Under the pieces are notes generated by a model. The model was not told the DNA's origin. It made no database searches and saw nothing but the letters and a program-made list of their open reading frames with translations. Positions 25,891 through 35,026 of a DNA stretch of 40,481 bases are shown piece after piece. The first letter of the stretch is position 1. Each line of letters begins with the position of its first letter. The position numbers were made by a program, and so were the translations under genes. Source of the DNA: Bacteroidota bacterium (lineage in GTDB: Bacteria; Bacteroidota; Bacteroidia; Chitinophagales; UBA8649); assembly GCA_002862745.1 (NCBI GenBank), contig PKDX01000041.1, positions 1 to 40,481 of the forward strand, in the 5' to 3' direction.

Positions 25891-26955
25891 ATGCAACGGC
25901 TATCGATTTTTATAATGTTCATGGCGTGCTACTTGCTCAGCAGTGCACAAGTGGATGAACGCCTTACCGATTTATCGAGGTATATAGCAGGAATGCCTGC
26001 CCCAACATTTACTTCAGATGATAAGTTAAATGATGCGATACCAAGTGACTATTCCGAGGATTGCGAATCGGCCTTTGATCGCCTCAATGAGAAACACTTA
26101 GAGCCGATAAGTGAATGGGCGGGTTCATCATCAGTTATAAGTAATAGCGATCGCCAAAAAACATTGTTTTATCCGTTTGCTGGTGCGGATTTTATCTATG
26201 CAGATGCTTTCTTTGGCGAGGTTGACAATATGATCCTGATCGGTCAGCAAGATGCAGGCACATTACCCGATTTCGATGCGATGTCTCAATACGAAATCAA
26301 GGAGTATTTAAATGCAATCTACAGTAGTCTATCCATTTCCAATCGCCTAGGCTTCTTCAGAACAAAAGATATGAATCGTCAGTTCAGAGATAATCATGTG
26401 AATGGTACAATCCATTCGATTCTTTGGTATATGGCAAGAGCTGAAATGAAAATCGTTTCCATTCGTAATGTTCGTTTGACATCTAGCGGACGATTGGAGA
26501 CGTCTTCAAGCAAAGAGGGTATAGAAGTGATTTACAGCGACAAGGGTAAGGAGAAAAAGCTCTATTATTTTGCCTATGATTTATCTAATTCTAATCTTTC
26601 AAGCAATCCTCGTCTATTTGACTTTCTTGAATCCTTTGGAAAACACAATGTGCTTGTCAAAAGTGCATCTTATTTGATGCATAATAGCAGCTTCTCTATT
26701 ATACGGGAGTATCTTATGAACACCTCACATTTAGTAGTTCAAGATCCTTCCGGTATTCCTTACAGAAAGCTTGTTGCAGCGGGATGTAGTGTTGATTTAC
26801 ATGGAACATACACAAGGCCGATTCCCTTGTTTTCAGGATACAGCCAGTCCAGCTTGAAAGAGGCTATAAAAAGTGCCCCTGATTTACCCTTTATGATTGG
26901 TTACATGGCGCCTTATGGTGAGTGTAGTCTGGCTGTGTTCAAAGGTTGTGATTAA
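25891..26955 (+). CDS. Secreted protein of unknown function
   Basis: 354 residues. Residues 1-19 form a signal peptide (cleaved after S-S-A). A distinctive block F-Y-P-F-A-G-A-D-F-I-Y-A-D-A-F-F (93-108), then M-I-L-I-G-Q-Q-D-A-G, looks like the core of a conserved family. Paired cysteines lie late (A-A-G-C-S-V-D and Y-G-E-C-S-L-A, then K-G-C-D). No lipobox, sorting domain or catalytic motif was recognised, so it is probably periplasmic or outer-membrane associated. It converges with the oxidoreductase gene, with only five bases between the stops. Confidence 0.55.
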   Translation: MQRLSIFIMFMACYLLSSAQVDERLTDLSRYIAGMPAPTFTSDDKLNDAIPSDYSEDCESAFDRLNEKHLEPISEWAGSSSVISNSDRQKTLFYPFAGADFIYADAFFGEVDNMILIGQQDAGTLPDFDAMSQYEIKEYLNAIYSSLSISNRLGFFRTKDMNRQFRDNHVNGTIHSILWYMARAEMKIVSIRNVRLTSSGRLETSSSKEGIEVIYSDKGKEKKLYYFAYDLSNSNLSSNPRLFDFLESFGKHNVLVKSASYLMHNSSFSIIREYLMNTSHLVVQDPSGIPYRKLVAAGCSVDLHGTYTRPIPLFSGYSQSSLKEAIKSAPDLPFMIGYMAPYGECSLAVFKGCD

Positions 26956-26960
26956 GGCAA

Positions 26961-29783
26961 CTAGCCATGAACTTCATGCATGGCCTCCCATAACAAGTCG
27001 ATAGGGTGTAAGACCCTTCGAGACGTAAAATCCTCAATTTGATGCTGACAGCTAATGCCAGTGGCACAAATCAAAGTACTTTCATCTGCTTTTTCAATAG
27101 CTGGAAGAAGATCTAAACCAGCGATTTTTTGGGATAACTCGTAGCTTTCTTTACGATAACCAAAAGCTCCTGCCATTCCACAGCATCCTGCTTGGATTAG
27201 AGATACTTTACCAATCCATGATAATAAGGTAAGGCTGAATTTCATCGAGGAAATAGCTTTCTGGTGGCAATGTCCATGAAGTAGAATTTGGCTTTCTTGT
27301 TTCCTGATTTTTTTGGATAGATTGCGGTGTTTTTCAACTAAAAACTCATCAAAAAGGAAGATTTTATTTTCAATTAAATAAGATCTATTCGAATCAAAAC
27401 GAATATATTCGTCTCTAATCATGGAAACAGCACTTGGTTCTATTCCAATTATGTCTACATCATCCTCTAAGAAGGATTTCATTTGCTCAAAGGAATTGTG
27501 CGCCTCCTTTTTGGCCTTGTTTACCATACCAACAGACATACTTCCACGGCCACTGACGTGGGCGTTGACAAGATGTATTTGATATCCTAAAAACGTCAAT
27601 ATGTCTGCTAATCGAATCCAAAGCTGCGGGTTGTAGACATTGGTAAACTCATCGACAAAAAGTGCGATAGGTTTGGTATTACTCCCCTTAGAGTGGTCTT
27701 GTATATATTTCTTGAGCAGCGATACAGCTGTTTTCATAGGTAATGAGGGAAGCGTTCGCTCCTTATGGACGTTGAGTAGGTTTTTTATCGGATTTAATGC
27801 TAAAATTCGGTTAGTGAGTGATGGAAAGATCATTCCTACCGCGTTTAACATGGGTAACGAAGCAGTTAACCGCTCTGCTAATGTGAATTTTCCTTGATTT
27901 TGCAGAAAATGAGCTTTCAGTCCACCCACATCTACTTGACTTGGGCATTCGCTGATACAGCCTTTACAAGAGAGACAAAGCGATAAGGACTGCTTAACCT
28001 CGTTGGTGGATACTTCTTTTCCTGTCCACAATTCACGTAGTAGATTTGCTCTTCCCCGTGTACTGTGTACTTCGTTTTGTGTTGCACGATAGCTTGGGCA
28101 CATGACTTTTCCGTCACTAAATGGCTTTCGACAGTCGCCAGATCCATTGCATCGACTTGCCATTTCAAGCGCGCTCTCAACATTGTTGAAGCTTAGGGTT
28201 TCTTTATTCGGTTGGTTTTGATGAGGAAAGGCGGTTCGCAGATCTTCGAGAATAGGTTTAGCGTCGATAATCTTACCAGGGTTTAACAGGTTCTCCGGGT
28301 CGAAAAGTTGCTTGAGATCGACCATCATTTGATAGCACGCTTCACCTACCATTTCCTTGAGAAACGGAGCCCGCACACGGCCATCTCCATGTTCCCCACT
28401 CAGGGATCCTCTATATTGCTTGACCAATGTTGCAGAGGCTTGCGCGATTTTCTTAAATGCAATTCGATCTTCTTCTTTATCCAAATCAAGAATAGGGCGT
28501 AGATGCAGTTCTCCTGCTCCAGCATGGGCATAATAGACGCTTCGTTGGCCAAAGTCAGTCATAATCTTTTCGAATGCCTGTATGTATTCTGGCAAGTCAT
28601 TTACATCGACTGCTGTGTCCTCAATAACTGCTACTGCACGTGCTTTTCCTGGCAAATTGGCTAGTAGTCCCAAGCCTGCCTTACGCAGGTTCCATAGTCG
28701 CTTAATAATAGATGAATCCTCGTAAAAAGGTTCAGCATAAGTCAAGGTTTTGATTTGGTCTTTTATTTGGCGACCAAGAGTAAGTGCTTCCTCTTGGTTT
28801 TGTCCTCTGCAGGATACCATGAGAACCGCTTTTGGATTACCCTCCAATAAGGTGAGCTCTTTAGCATATTCGGGATGCTGTCGCGTACAGTCCAAGACCA
28901 CGTCATCCATAAGTTCACAGCTATACACTTTATGCTTCATCACGTAAGGAACGGCTAATAATGCCTTTTCTAAGCTGTCGAAATGAAATAGATGGAGACT
29001 ATCGTATGATGGGGGAGTAGGTTGTAGTTTGCATTCCACGGAAGCAATGAGCGCTAAACTTCCTTCACTACCGCAGAGTAAGCGCGCTAGGCAGCCAAAT
29101 TCTACAAAATCATCTAAGGCGTAGCCAGTATTTCTTCGATGGATGCTCTTTTTAGGAAAGTTTTCTTCAATGCGTTGGGCATTTGATTCATTGGTTTTGA
29201 ACTCGTCTGCCCATTCGGCTATAGCTTGTTGCAAAGGCGATTTGGGGTCGGGCTTCCAGTCCTTATGGAATCTTGTTACACTGCCATCGGATAAAATACA
29301 AGTTATCGCTACTAGATTTTCTCGAGTTACACCATATATAATGGAATTGCTTCCTGAACTGTTGTTTCCTACCATTCCTCCGATGGTCGCTCGATTTGAG
29401 GTAGATGTTTCAGGGCCGAACATGAGGTTGTACTCCGCCAATTCTCGATTCAGGACGTCTCTAATTACTCCTGGTTCGACAATGGCCATGCCTTTCTCTT
29501 TGTCAATGCTAAGAATACGATTCATGTATCGGGAAGTATCAATGACGAGCCCATTGCCTACACATTGCCCAGCAAGCGACGTTCCTCCACCTCTTGGAAT
29601 AAGGGACTTACTTTCTTGGTTCGCCCAATGCATAAGAGCGACTAGATCTTCTTGAGACCTAGGGTAAGCCACACCAAGTGGAAGTTCACGGTACACCGAT
29701 GCGTCCGTTGCATAAGCTGCCCTGTACATTTCGGACACTTCAATATGTCCTTTAAATCCATTGTTTATGGCGATCATGGTCAT
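26961..29783 (-). CDS. Fused FAD-linked 2-hydroxyacid dehydrogenase with 4Fe-4S and CCG domains
   Basis: 940 residues from the ATG at 29783 (a TTG at 29795 and an ATG at 29777 are alternatives). The N-terminal half is the PCMH-type FAD domain (P-R-G-G-G-T-S-L-A-G-Q, I-G-G-M-V-G-N-N-S-S-G), followed by the FAD-oxidase C domain with G-E-H-G-D-G-R. Next comes an iron-sulfur part with C-N-G-S-G-D-C-R-K, M-C-P-S-Y-R-A-T and C-L-S-C-K-G-C-I-S-E-C-P-S. A C-terminal CCG-type domain follows (H-G-H-C-H-Q-K, then Q-A-G-C-C-G-M-A-G). This arrangement is a GlcD-GlcF fusion like E. coli YdiJ and acts on D-2-hydroxyacids such as D-lactate or D-2-hydroxyglutarate, passing electrons to a quinone or another carrier. 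The substrate cannot be told from sequence. Confidence 0.85.
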   Translation of the reverse strand: MTMIAINNGFKGHIEVSEMYRAAYATDASVYRELPLGVAYPRSQEDLVALMHWANQESKSLIPRGGGTSLAGQCVGNGLVIDTSRYMNRILSIDKEKGMAIVEPGVIRDVLNRELAEYNLMFGPETSTSNRATIGGMVGNNSSGSNSIIYGVTRENLVAITCILSDGSVTRFHKDWKPDPKSPLQQAIAEWADEFKTNESNAQRIEENFPKKSIHRRNTGYALDDFVEFGCLARLLCGSEGSLALIASVECKLQPTPPSYDSLHLFHFDSLEKALLAVPYVMKHKVYSCELMDDVVLDCTRQHPEYAKELTLLEGNPKAVLMVSCRGQNQEEALTLGRQIKDQIKTLTYAEPFYEDSSIIKRLWNLRKAGLGLLANLPGKARAVAVIEDTAVDVNDLPEYIQAFEKIMTDFGQRSVYYAHAGAGELHLRPILDLDKEEDRIAFKKIAQASATLVKQYRGSLSGEHGDGRVRAPFLKEMVGEACYQMMVDLKQLFDPENLLNPGKIIDAKPILEDLRTAFPHQNQPNKETLSFNNVESALEMASRCNGSGDCRKPFSDGKVMCPSYRATQNEVHSTRGRANLLRELWTGKEVSTNEVKQSLSLCLSCKGCISECPSQVDVGGLKAHFLQNQGKFTLAERLTASLPMLNAVGMIFPSLTNRILALNPIKNLLNVHKERTLPSLPMKTAVSLLKKYIQDHSKGSNTKPIALFVDEFTNVYNPQLWIRLADILTFLGYQIHLVNAHVSGRGSMSVGMVNKAKKEAHNSFEQMKSFLEDDVDIIGIEPSAVSMIRDEYIRFDSNRSYLIENKIFLFDEFLVEKHRNLSKKIRKQESQILLHGHCHQKAISSMKFSLTLLSWIGKVSLIQAGCCGMAGAFGYRKESYELSQKIAGLDLLPAIEKADESTLICATGISCQHQIEDFTSRRVLHPIDLLWEAMHEVHG

Positions 29784-29849
29784 GTTAAGCAACAAAAGTC
29801 GAAAAGAAAGAGTTTATTTGTAGCAAAACTCATCAAACAATATCAACTT

Positions 29850-30509
29850 ATGACACGATTATTGACACTTGCCATTCTTTTTACTTCAATATTAACGTCG
29901 AATGCTTTCGCTCAGATGGTTAATAGGGATAATACTAATGAACAAAACAAACCATTAAAAGTTGGTAGCGAAATGCCGATGTTGTCGCATCAAATGCAAA
30001 GTACTATTGGCAAGTCACTTACTCTTGAGAGTATTGCCGGTAAAAATGGTTATGTAGTTATTTTTTCATGTAATGCTTGTCCTTTTGTTGTTGCTTGGGA
30101 AGACCGATACCAATCCGTTGCTTCTTTTGCTAGTGAGTTAGGTTTTCAAGTAGTTTTGGTGAACTCTAATGAAGCTAAGCGCGCAGAAGATGTACAAGTC
30201 GATAACTTTAGTGCTATGGTAGATCATGATAAGGAGAAGGGCTACACAGAAATGGGAATCTACTATCTACTCGATAAAAACTCTGTCTTGGCGGATATCT
30301 ATGGAGCTAAAGTTACCCCCCATGTTTATCTATTTGACCGAAACGGTGTGTTACAGTATATCGGCGCGATAGATGATAATTATAAAGATGCCAGTCAAGT
30401 TAAGGCGTCATACTTGTTGGATGCAATGCTTGCTGTCCATGCTGGGGAACCTGTTAAAGTCACATCAACAGATGCAATTGGCTGCAGCATAAAGCGTATA
30501 AAGAAATAG
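29850..30509 (+). CDS. Exported redoxin-type thioredoxin-fold protein
   Basis: 219 residues from the ATG at 29850; the frame is open upstream, but this start gives a clean signal peptide (1-22, cleaved after A-F-A-Q). Residues 37-180 form an AhpC/TSA-redoxin fold with the active-site pair in F-S-C-N-A-C-P-F-V (C74, C77) and a cis-Pro strand near K-V-T-P-H-V-Y-L-F-D. It is probably a periplasmic thiol-disulfide or peroxiredoxin-like protein; family members often stand alone. Divergent from the dehydrogenase gene, with 66 bases between the starts. Confidence 0.8.
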   Translation: MTRLLTLAILFTSILTSNAFAQMVNRDNTNEQNKPLKVGSEMPMLSHQMQSTIGKSLTLESIAGKNGYVVIFSCNACPFVVAWEDRYQSVASFASELGFQVVLVNSNEAKRAEDVQVDNFSAMVDHDKEKGYTEMGIYYLLDKNSVLADIYGAKVTPHVYLFDRNGVLQYIGAIDDNYKDASQVKASYLLDAMLAVHAGEPVKVTSTDAIGCSIKRIKK

Positions 30510-30636
30510 AGCTTTACTGAGATAGTAACTGTCGGTTCTTTTCTCGTCCTGTAGAGGTTTCCTTGATTTAAAGTTCTTTGGTTAGCATAAGCAGCTTCAT
30601 TTCCTATGCTGTATGTTTGTGTAAAACCAATGCATC

Positions 30637-32196
30637 TTGAGTATCCTAGGTAAATCAAATCGCGATAGAGTGTATCTCTCGAGGAAGTTTGCGTTAGATG
30701 CCAAACTCGTCAAGGATTCATTTGTTCTGCACATTGATGAGTTAAGCCTGAATAGATTACCTAAAGACAGTGGGTGTATTCTTTTGTGTAATAGACCGAT
30801 TGGAGCCCTCGAAGAATTGCTATTAGAGAGCATTTTACCAAGCCATTTTTCAGAGAGAATAGCCTTTTATAAGAATCCCTTTCTTTCATCAAATGAAGGG
30901 ATACGCGATAAGATGGTCTTGACTAATGACGACCGTAGTACAGAAGATATCGCACAATTGCAAAATCGGGTCAACGTGATTTTTCCAGCAGGGGTGCTGT
31001 CCAAGCGAAGAAATCATAAGCGAGCAAAAGTAGATGGCCGCTGGAATAGACAGACGATTCGCCATGTTATGGCACTGGGTCTTCCCATTTATCCCGTGCG
31101 CTTGGAGGCACGTATTGCGACAGCTGGACGTGTTTTATCGTCTTTTCATTCGGTGCATCGAACAACTCAGATATTAGTTTCTGCTCTACAGGAGGAGAAA
31201 AACGATGTAACTATCCATATTGGTCGACCCATTGACCAAAAACAATTACAGCTTTGCTCAAGTGAAGGTCAACTTTCTCGCCTGCTTAGGTCAAAGGTTT
31301 TTTCTCTGGGTACACCTATTCACGTTGATGACTATTTTTTCAATGAAAAGTTAACCAAAGGTCCTCTAGCAAATCCTGTTCGTCAAGATGTGTTGCTAGA
31401 GGAAAAAAAAGCGCTGGACGAAGACCATTTGCTGTTCGAATCGGAGGGCTATGCGGTATATCTATTCTATGCCTTGGATGCTCCGAATTGGGTTCAGGAG
31501 ATAGGTCGCTTGCGCGCCCTGAATGATCGGTTAACCGGCAAAGAAAGCAATCAACCACGACGATTGGATGAGCTGGATCTGTATCATGAGCATATAGTAG
31601 TCTGGAGTGCAGAGGATAAGCGAATAGTCGCCTCATGTCGAGTAGGGGACGGGAAGAGAGTTTTTGCAACCCACGGAAAGTCAGGACTTAGCCTAGATAA
31701 GAACTTCCGATTAAAGCCGTCCTTTGATGGCCTCTTAAAAAAGTCTATCGACCTGGATTGTTTTTGTATTGACCATGGTTCATCCAAGGTCAATCTGCTG
31801 CTTACGCTACTTTGGAGTGGTATCACAACGATTCTCCGCGATCGCCCCTACCTCAGCTTCCTTTCGAGTTTGAGTCCTTTGCGGATACCAGAAAATAATG
31901 ACAGCGTGGCAAAGGCTATCGAAACCTTTGTGAGTGAGCGCAGAGATGATACCTTAGCATCCTATATCGAGATAAAGGATGGCAAACTGGGTTTAAATAT
32001 GAGTAATCAAGGATCTGAAGAAGGCAGAAGTACAACTTCCTTGACTAGCCATCCCATTGATTTTCCGGCCCCTGCTCCAATTACCTATGCCATACAGCAA
32101 CATGCCAAGGTGCTAAGTGTAACTAGGGACGAGAACCAGCACTCCGATAAAGTAAAGGCATTATTGTGGATGGGGGTTCAAGATTTACCGGAGTAA
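30637..32196 (+). CDS. Diverged two-domain acyltransferase (PlsC-like + GNAT-like, OlsF/glycine-lipid type)
   Basis: 519 residues. No ATG fits: an in-frame TAA at 30622-30624 leaves TTG (30637) or GTG (30670) as starts. The N-terminal domain aligns with PlsC-like enzymes: R-L-P-K-D-S-G-C-I-L-L-C-N-R-P-I-G-A-L-E, then F-P-A-G-V-L-S-K-R-R (F116-R125) and I-Y-P-V-R-L-E-A-R. The C-terminal domain resembles the OlsB/GNAT N-acyltransferase part (E-I-G-R-L-R-A-L, then Y-H-E-H-I-V-V-W). Bifunctional OlsF-type enzymes make ornithine or glycine lipids in Bacteroidota. Here R53 stands where the catalytic His of N-H-P is expected, E59 replaces the acid, and the E-L-G-R segment of the GNAT half reads D-L-D-C. 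The N-terminus is also short. Catalysis may be lost or changed. Confidence 0.6.
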   Translation: MSILGKSNRDRVYLSRKFALDAKLVKDSFVLHIDELSLNRLPKDSGCILLCNRPIGALEELLLESILPSHFSERIAFYKNPFLSSNEGIRDKMVLTNDDRSTEDIAQLQNRVNVIFPAGVLSKRRNHKRAKVDGRWNRQTIRHVMALGLPIYPVRLEARIATAGRVLSSFHSVHRTTQILVSALQEEKNDVTIHIGRPIDQKQLQLCSSEGQLSRLLRSKVFSLGTPIHVDDYFFNEKLTKGPLANPVRQDVLLEEKKALDEDHLLFESEGYAVYLFYALDAPNWVQEIGRLRALNDRLTGKESNQPRRLDELDLYHEHIVVWSAEDKRIVASCRVGDGKRVFATHGKSGLSLDKNFRLKPSFDGLLKKSIDLDCFCIDHGSSKVNLLLTLLWSGITTILRDRPYLSFLSSLSPLRIPENNDSVAKAIETFVSERRDDTLASYIEIKDGKLGLNMSNQGSEEGRSTTSLTSHPIDFPAPAPITYAIQQHAKVLSVTRDENQHSDKVKALLWMGVQDLPE

Positions 32197-32308
32197 TAGG
32201 TTGTCTTAAGGCTAAGTAATTAATGGATGTAAAGGTAGGATTCATACTTTTTGATCTTGTGCATTTCTCGTCTCTTGGAATTCAGCTATTCTGCCATAGG
32301 ATAAGAGC

Positions 32309-32336
32309 AAAAAAAAGCGGGCAATTTGCCCGCTTT
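32309..32336 (-). terminator. Rho-independent terminator of the Omp28/T9SS gene
   Basis: On the minus strand the arms AAAGCGGGC and GCCCGCTTT form a 9-bp stem around a 5-base loop, ending in eight T residues (A run 32309-32316 on the plus strand). It lies 20 bases after the stop at 32357. In the plus direction only TTTCG follows the stem, so it is mainly leftward. Confidence 0.85.
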
Positions 32337-32356
32337 CGAAAAATATACAATGTCAA

Positions 32357-34261
32357 TTATTTCATAATCTGAATAATTCCAGAAGAAACATTGCCCGAGG
32401 CATCGATAACGGATAGAGTATAAAGTCCGCTAGCTGCTGAGGATAGATTCAAGCTTTTATTTCCCTCTACATTTCCTGATGTAATTACCTTGCCTAAGGC
32501 ATCCATCACACGGTAGTTTACTCGACTAGCTGATTCAAGATTGATAATTCCCGTTGATGGATTAGGATAAATACTTACCCCTAGATTAGCTAAATCATCG
32601 ATAGATGTTGGCTGGCTATTAGGGTCATTGGGATTAGACCCTAAGTTTAACTCGTCTAAATCAGTAACCCCATCATTGTCTGAATCCGTTGTTTCCGTTA
32701 AGTCGGTTGTAGCATTTGATCCACCTGTTGAATTCGTCGTAAAGAACGCTGCAGAAAGACCGCTACCAATTGACGCTCCAGAACCTGTAAGAAGTGGGGC
32801 ACTAGTCGTAGGGTCAGTGAATGTAAATGATCCCGTTGGATTTCCTCCTAATCCGTCTCCATAGGAATCTTCGTAAATAATCGAGTAGCAATCAAAGTCG
32901 TTTAGGTTAATTGTGTAGAAGAATTGATTATTCGCAGAAGTTAATTGATCAGGATAAACAATAGGACTAGTATACGTAGTTCCTGTAATGTTATCACGCG
33001 CAGGCACGAAATCGCCGTTGGCGTCATAAACTCCCCAAGTAACTTCAGACCCCCAATCATCTAATCGTAAGTCTAAACTGATTGACGTTGTGTTATAACC
33101 TGAAGCATCAACATTAAAGTTGTTTGTTGCCACATTGTTGGACGAAACATCATCAGCTGAACCATTCACCGCAATAATCTCAGCAGTGATTATATTATTA
33201 GCTTGAGGAAGGTAATAGTATGTTGGAAGGGTGATTTCAGTAGATGAAAATTGATCAACTTGTCCATTCCATGTATAAGTTACCTCTGTACCATTATTGA
33301 TATCATATCGTAATTGAAGAGAGGTAACCGCACTCTGACCAAGATTCTCAAAGGCAAATTTTGGATTTACCTGCCATCCGCAAGAAGGGGATTCAACGGA
33401 TGCACCTTCAGCACTAGCATCTAGTGCAGTAAGTCCTGTGTAGTTTGGAGCAACTTTTATAGCTGTCTCAACATTTCTATTACTTTGGTCTGTCGTGAAG
33501 AGTACAAAGCTCATTTTACCAATTTCAGTCATCACATTCGTGCTTCCTGAAACGGAAGGATAAAAATCTTGGATACTCACTGAGAAGGTTGTATCAAATA
33601 GACTACCTAAGGAATTATTTGGGAGAGTGATACCATTAAGTCCAAAGAACATGTTCCTAAGCATTTTCTTATGATTGTAAAGACCATTGGGTAGGACCAT
33701 TTCAGGGTAGTATGTTGAACCTGCACTTTGTTTGCCTTCTATATCATCTTGAAGAAGATAGAGGTGTAGACGTTCACTTGAAGCAGTTGAATTTCCTGTG
33801 AAATAGGCCTGTAAGGTGATTGTTGCTTCGTTAGTAGTAATGTCCCAGTCAGCTTGCATTCCTAAATTGACATAAGATGTTTCAGATAATATAGGACTTA
33901 TTTGACTGGCCCATGCTCCGCGACTTGAGGTTGCGTTCCCTTGGGCTCGGCTCACAACTCCTGTCGGATAACCTGAGATTGAGAAAGTGTTATCTAAACT
34001 TTCACCGTCTTGGATACGAAAATCTGTAGGGTCACTCGCGTAGGATCCTGAGTGAATGTTTACAGCCACTACGCGACCAGGATTAGCAGCTACTAGCTCA
34101 TCAGCTATTCGGTGGCCATCAGGACAAAACTGACAATTGACACCTGTAAACTCCTCTAGCAAGGCATTTCTATTGCTTGTATTTTGGCTTACTGGTATTC
34201 CTTGGGCTGTAACAACACTAGCCCAAATAGTTAGTGATGATAGGATAAATATATTTTTCAT
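32357..34261 (-). CDS. Omp28-family protein with CxxC and T9SS sorting domain
   Basis: 634 residues. A signal peptide (1-19) leads to an Omp28/thioredoxin-like domain with E-F-T-G-V-N-C-Q-F-C-P-D-G-H (C43, C46), A-V-N-I-H-S-G and G-Y-P-T-G-V. Next come beta-rich domains; a short thrombospondin type 3 calcium repeat (D-S-D-N-D-G-V-T-D-L-D-E, about residue 545) and the T9SS type A sorting domain (V-S-I-Y-P-N-P-S-T-G, then M-D-A-L-G-K). It should be placed on the cell surface or released. Omp28 proteins have a redox-fold motif, but their activity is not established. It belongs with the TlpA, DUF6029 and second Omp28 genes to the right. Its -7 element may be TAAATTTG at 34290-34297. Confidence 0.85.
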   Translation of the reverse strand: MKNIFILSSLTIWASVVTAQGIPVSQNTSNRNALLEEFTGVNCQFCPDGHRIADELVAANPGRVVAVNIHSGSYASDPTDFRIQDGESLDNTFSISGYPTGVVSRAQGNATSSRGAWASQISPILSETSYVNLGMQADWDITTNEATITLQAYFTGNSTASSERLHLYLLQDDIEGKQSAGSTYYPEMVLPNGLYNHKKMLRNMFFGLNGITLPNNSLGSLFDTTFSVSIQDFYPSVSGSTNVMTEIGKMSFVLFTTDQSNRNVETAIKVAPNYTGLTALDASAEGASVESPSCGWQVNPKFAFENLGQSAVTSLQLRYDINNGTEVTYTWNGQVDQFSSTEITLPTYYYLPQANNIITAEIIAVNGSADDVSSNNVATNNFNVDASGYNTTSISLDLRLDDWGSEVTWGVYDANGDFVPARDNITGTTYTSPIVYPDQLTSANNQFFYTINLNDFDCYSIIYEDSYGDGLGGNPTGSFTFTDPTTSAPLLTGSGASIGSGLSAAFFTTNSTGGSNATTDLTETTDSDNDGVTDLDELNLGSNPNDPNSQPTSIDDLANLGVSIYPNPSTGIINLESASRVNYRVMDALGKVITSGNVEGNKSLNLSSAASGLYTLSVIDASGNVSSGIIQIMK

Positions 34262-34289
34262 TTGTTGTATATTTCGAGTAGGAAATTAA

Positions 34290-34297
34290 CAAATTTA
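34290..34297 (-). promoter_or_regulatory. Candidate -7 element for the Omp28/T9SS gene
   Basis: On the minus strand TAAATTTG matches TAnnTTTG exactly and lies 29 bases before the ATG at 34261. No matching -33 TTG was found at the usual 19-21 base spacing, so support is partial. Confidence 0.35.
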
Positions 34298-34305
34298 GAT
34301 ATATC

Positions 34306-35010
34306 ATGACAAGCTTTTCTTCATTAGTTCCAAAAGCGATAGCATTTTTTACGATGATTCTTTTTGTCGCTAGCTCATCATACGGTCAGTTCACAACCAG
34401 ATACAGCTCTTTTAGCGTAGATTCATTCTCACAGGAGGTAGATATTGTCCTTAAAAACCAAGTTTTTAATGATAGTCAAGATTCAATTTTTTTGGCCTGG
34501 CGAAGAACCGTCAACGATTTTCCAGCTGCGAAATGGTCAGGTACTAGTGTTTGTGACAATGTCAATTGCGCAGCACCTCAAATTAGTCAGAGAAATTTCG
34601 ATGCAATTGCACCAGGAGATTCTTCACGGCTTGATATGCACTTTTTAACAAATGGTTTCTCAGGGGAAGCTACTGCAGAACTGATCGTTTGGGATATAAA
34701 CGACAGCGTAAATTCTGTTCAAGTTATACCTTACGCATTTAAAAACGACCCTTCGTTTGCGACCAGGATTTCTGACGTTTTGAGTGAAGAAGATGTCGAA
34801 CTGTCTGTTGTTAATGGCTATGTGCAAATATCTGCAACGAGTGACGCTCGTCTTACGGTTAATGTCTATGACTTACTAGGTAATCAAGTAAAAAGCGCTA
34901 TGTGTGACGGTCAGCTTTCTATGGATATTCGTGATTTACCTAAGACGATGTATTTCGTACAAGTTTTACAAGGGTCTATTCTTGTTAAGACGCAATCTTT
35001 TGTGCGATAA
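34306..35010 (+). CDS. Small T9SS-sorted secreted protein
   Basis: 234 residues. Signal peptide (1-27, cleaved after S-Y-G), an Ig-like beta-sandwich of about 115 residues with a cysteine pair in S-V-C-D-N-V-N-C-A-A (C83, C88), and a type A-like C-terminal sorting domain (L-T-V-N-V-Y-D-L-L-G-N-Q, then Y-F-V-Q-V-L-Q-G). The domain is of a kind seen in Bacteroidota T9SS cargo, function unknown. It starts 44 bases from the divergent Omp28 gene and ends 16 bases from the convergent tlpA-like gene, inside the redox-themed cluster. The C-x4-C pair could be a disulfide formed there (inference). Confidence 0.65.
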   Translation: MTSFSSLVPKAIAFFTMILFVASSSYGQFTTRYSSFSVDSFSQEVDIVLKNQVFNDSQDSIFLAWRRTVNDFPAAKWSGTSVCDNVNCAAPQISQRNFDAIAPGDSSRLDMHFLTNGFSGEATAELIVWDINDSVNSVQVIPYAFKNDPSFATRISDVLSEEDVELSVVNGYVQISATSDARLTVNVYDLLGNQVKSAMCDGQLSMDIRDLPKTMYFVQVLQGSILVKTQSFVR

Positions 35011-35026
35011 CAGAGTGGTTCTCTTT

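Noticed and set aside
29143-29655. Long plus-strand open frame of 170 codons antisense to the FAD dehydrogenase
   Set aside because: It mirrors a well-conserved coding region, has no recognisable domain and no start context; it is a shadow frame.
30510-30636. Missing N-terminus of the two-domain acyltransferase in another frame (frameshift)
   Set aside because: Reading the other frames of this 127-base gap gave no segment resembling the usual N-terminal helix of the family, so a simple frameshift is not supported.
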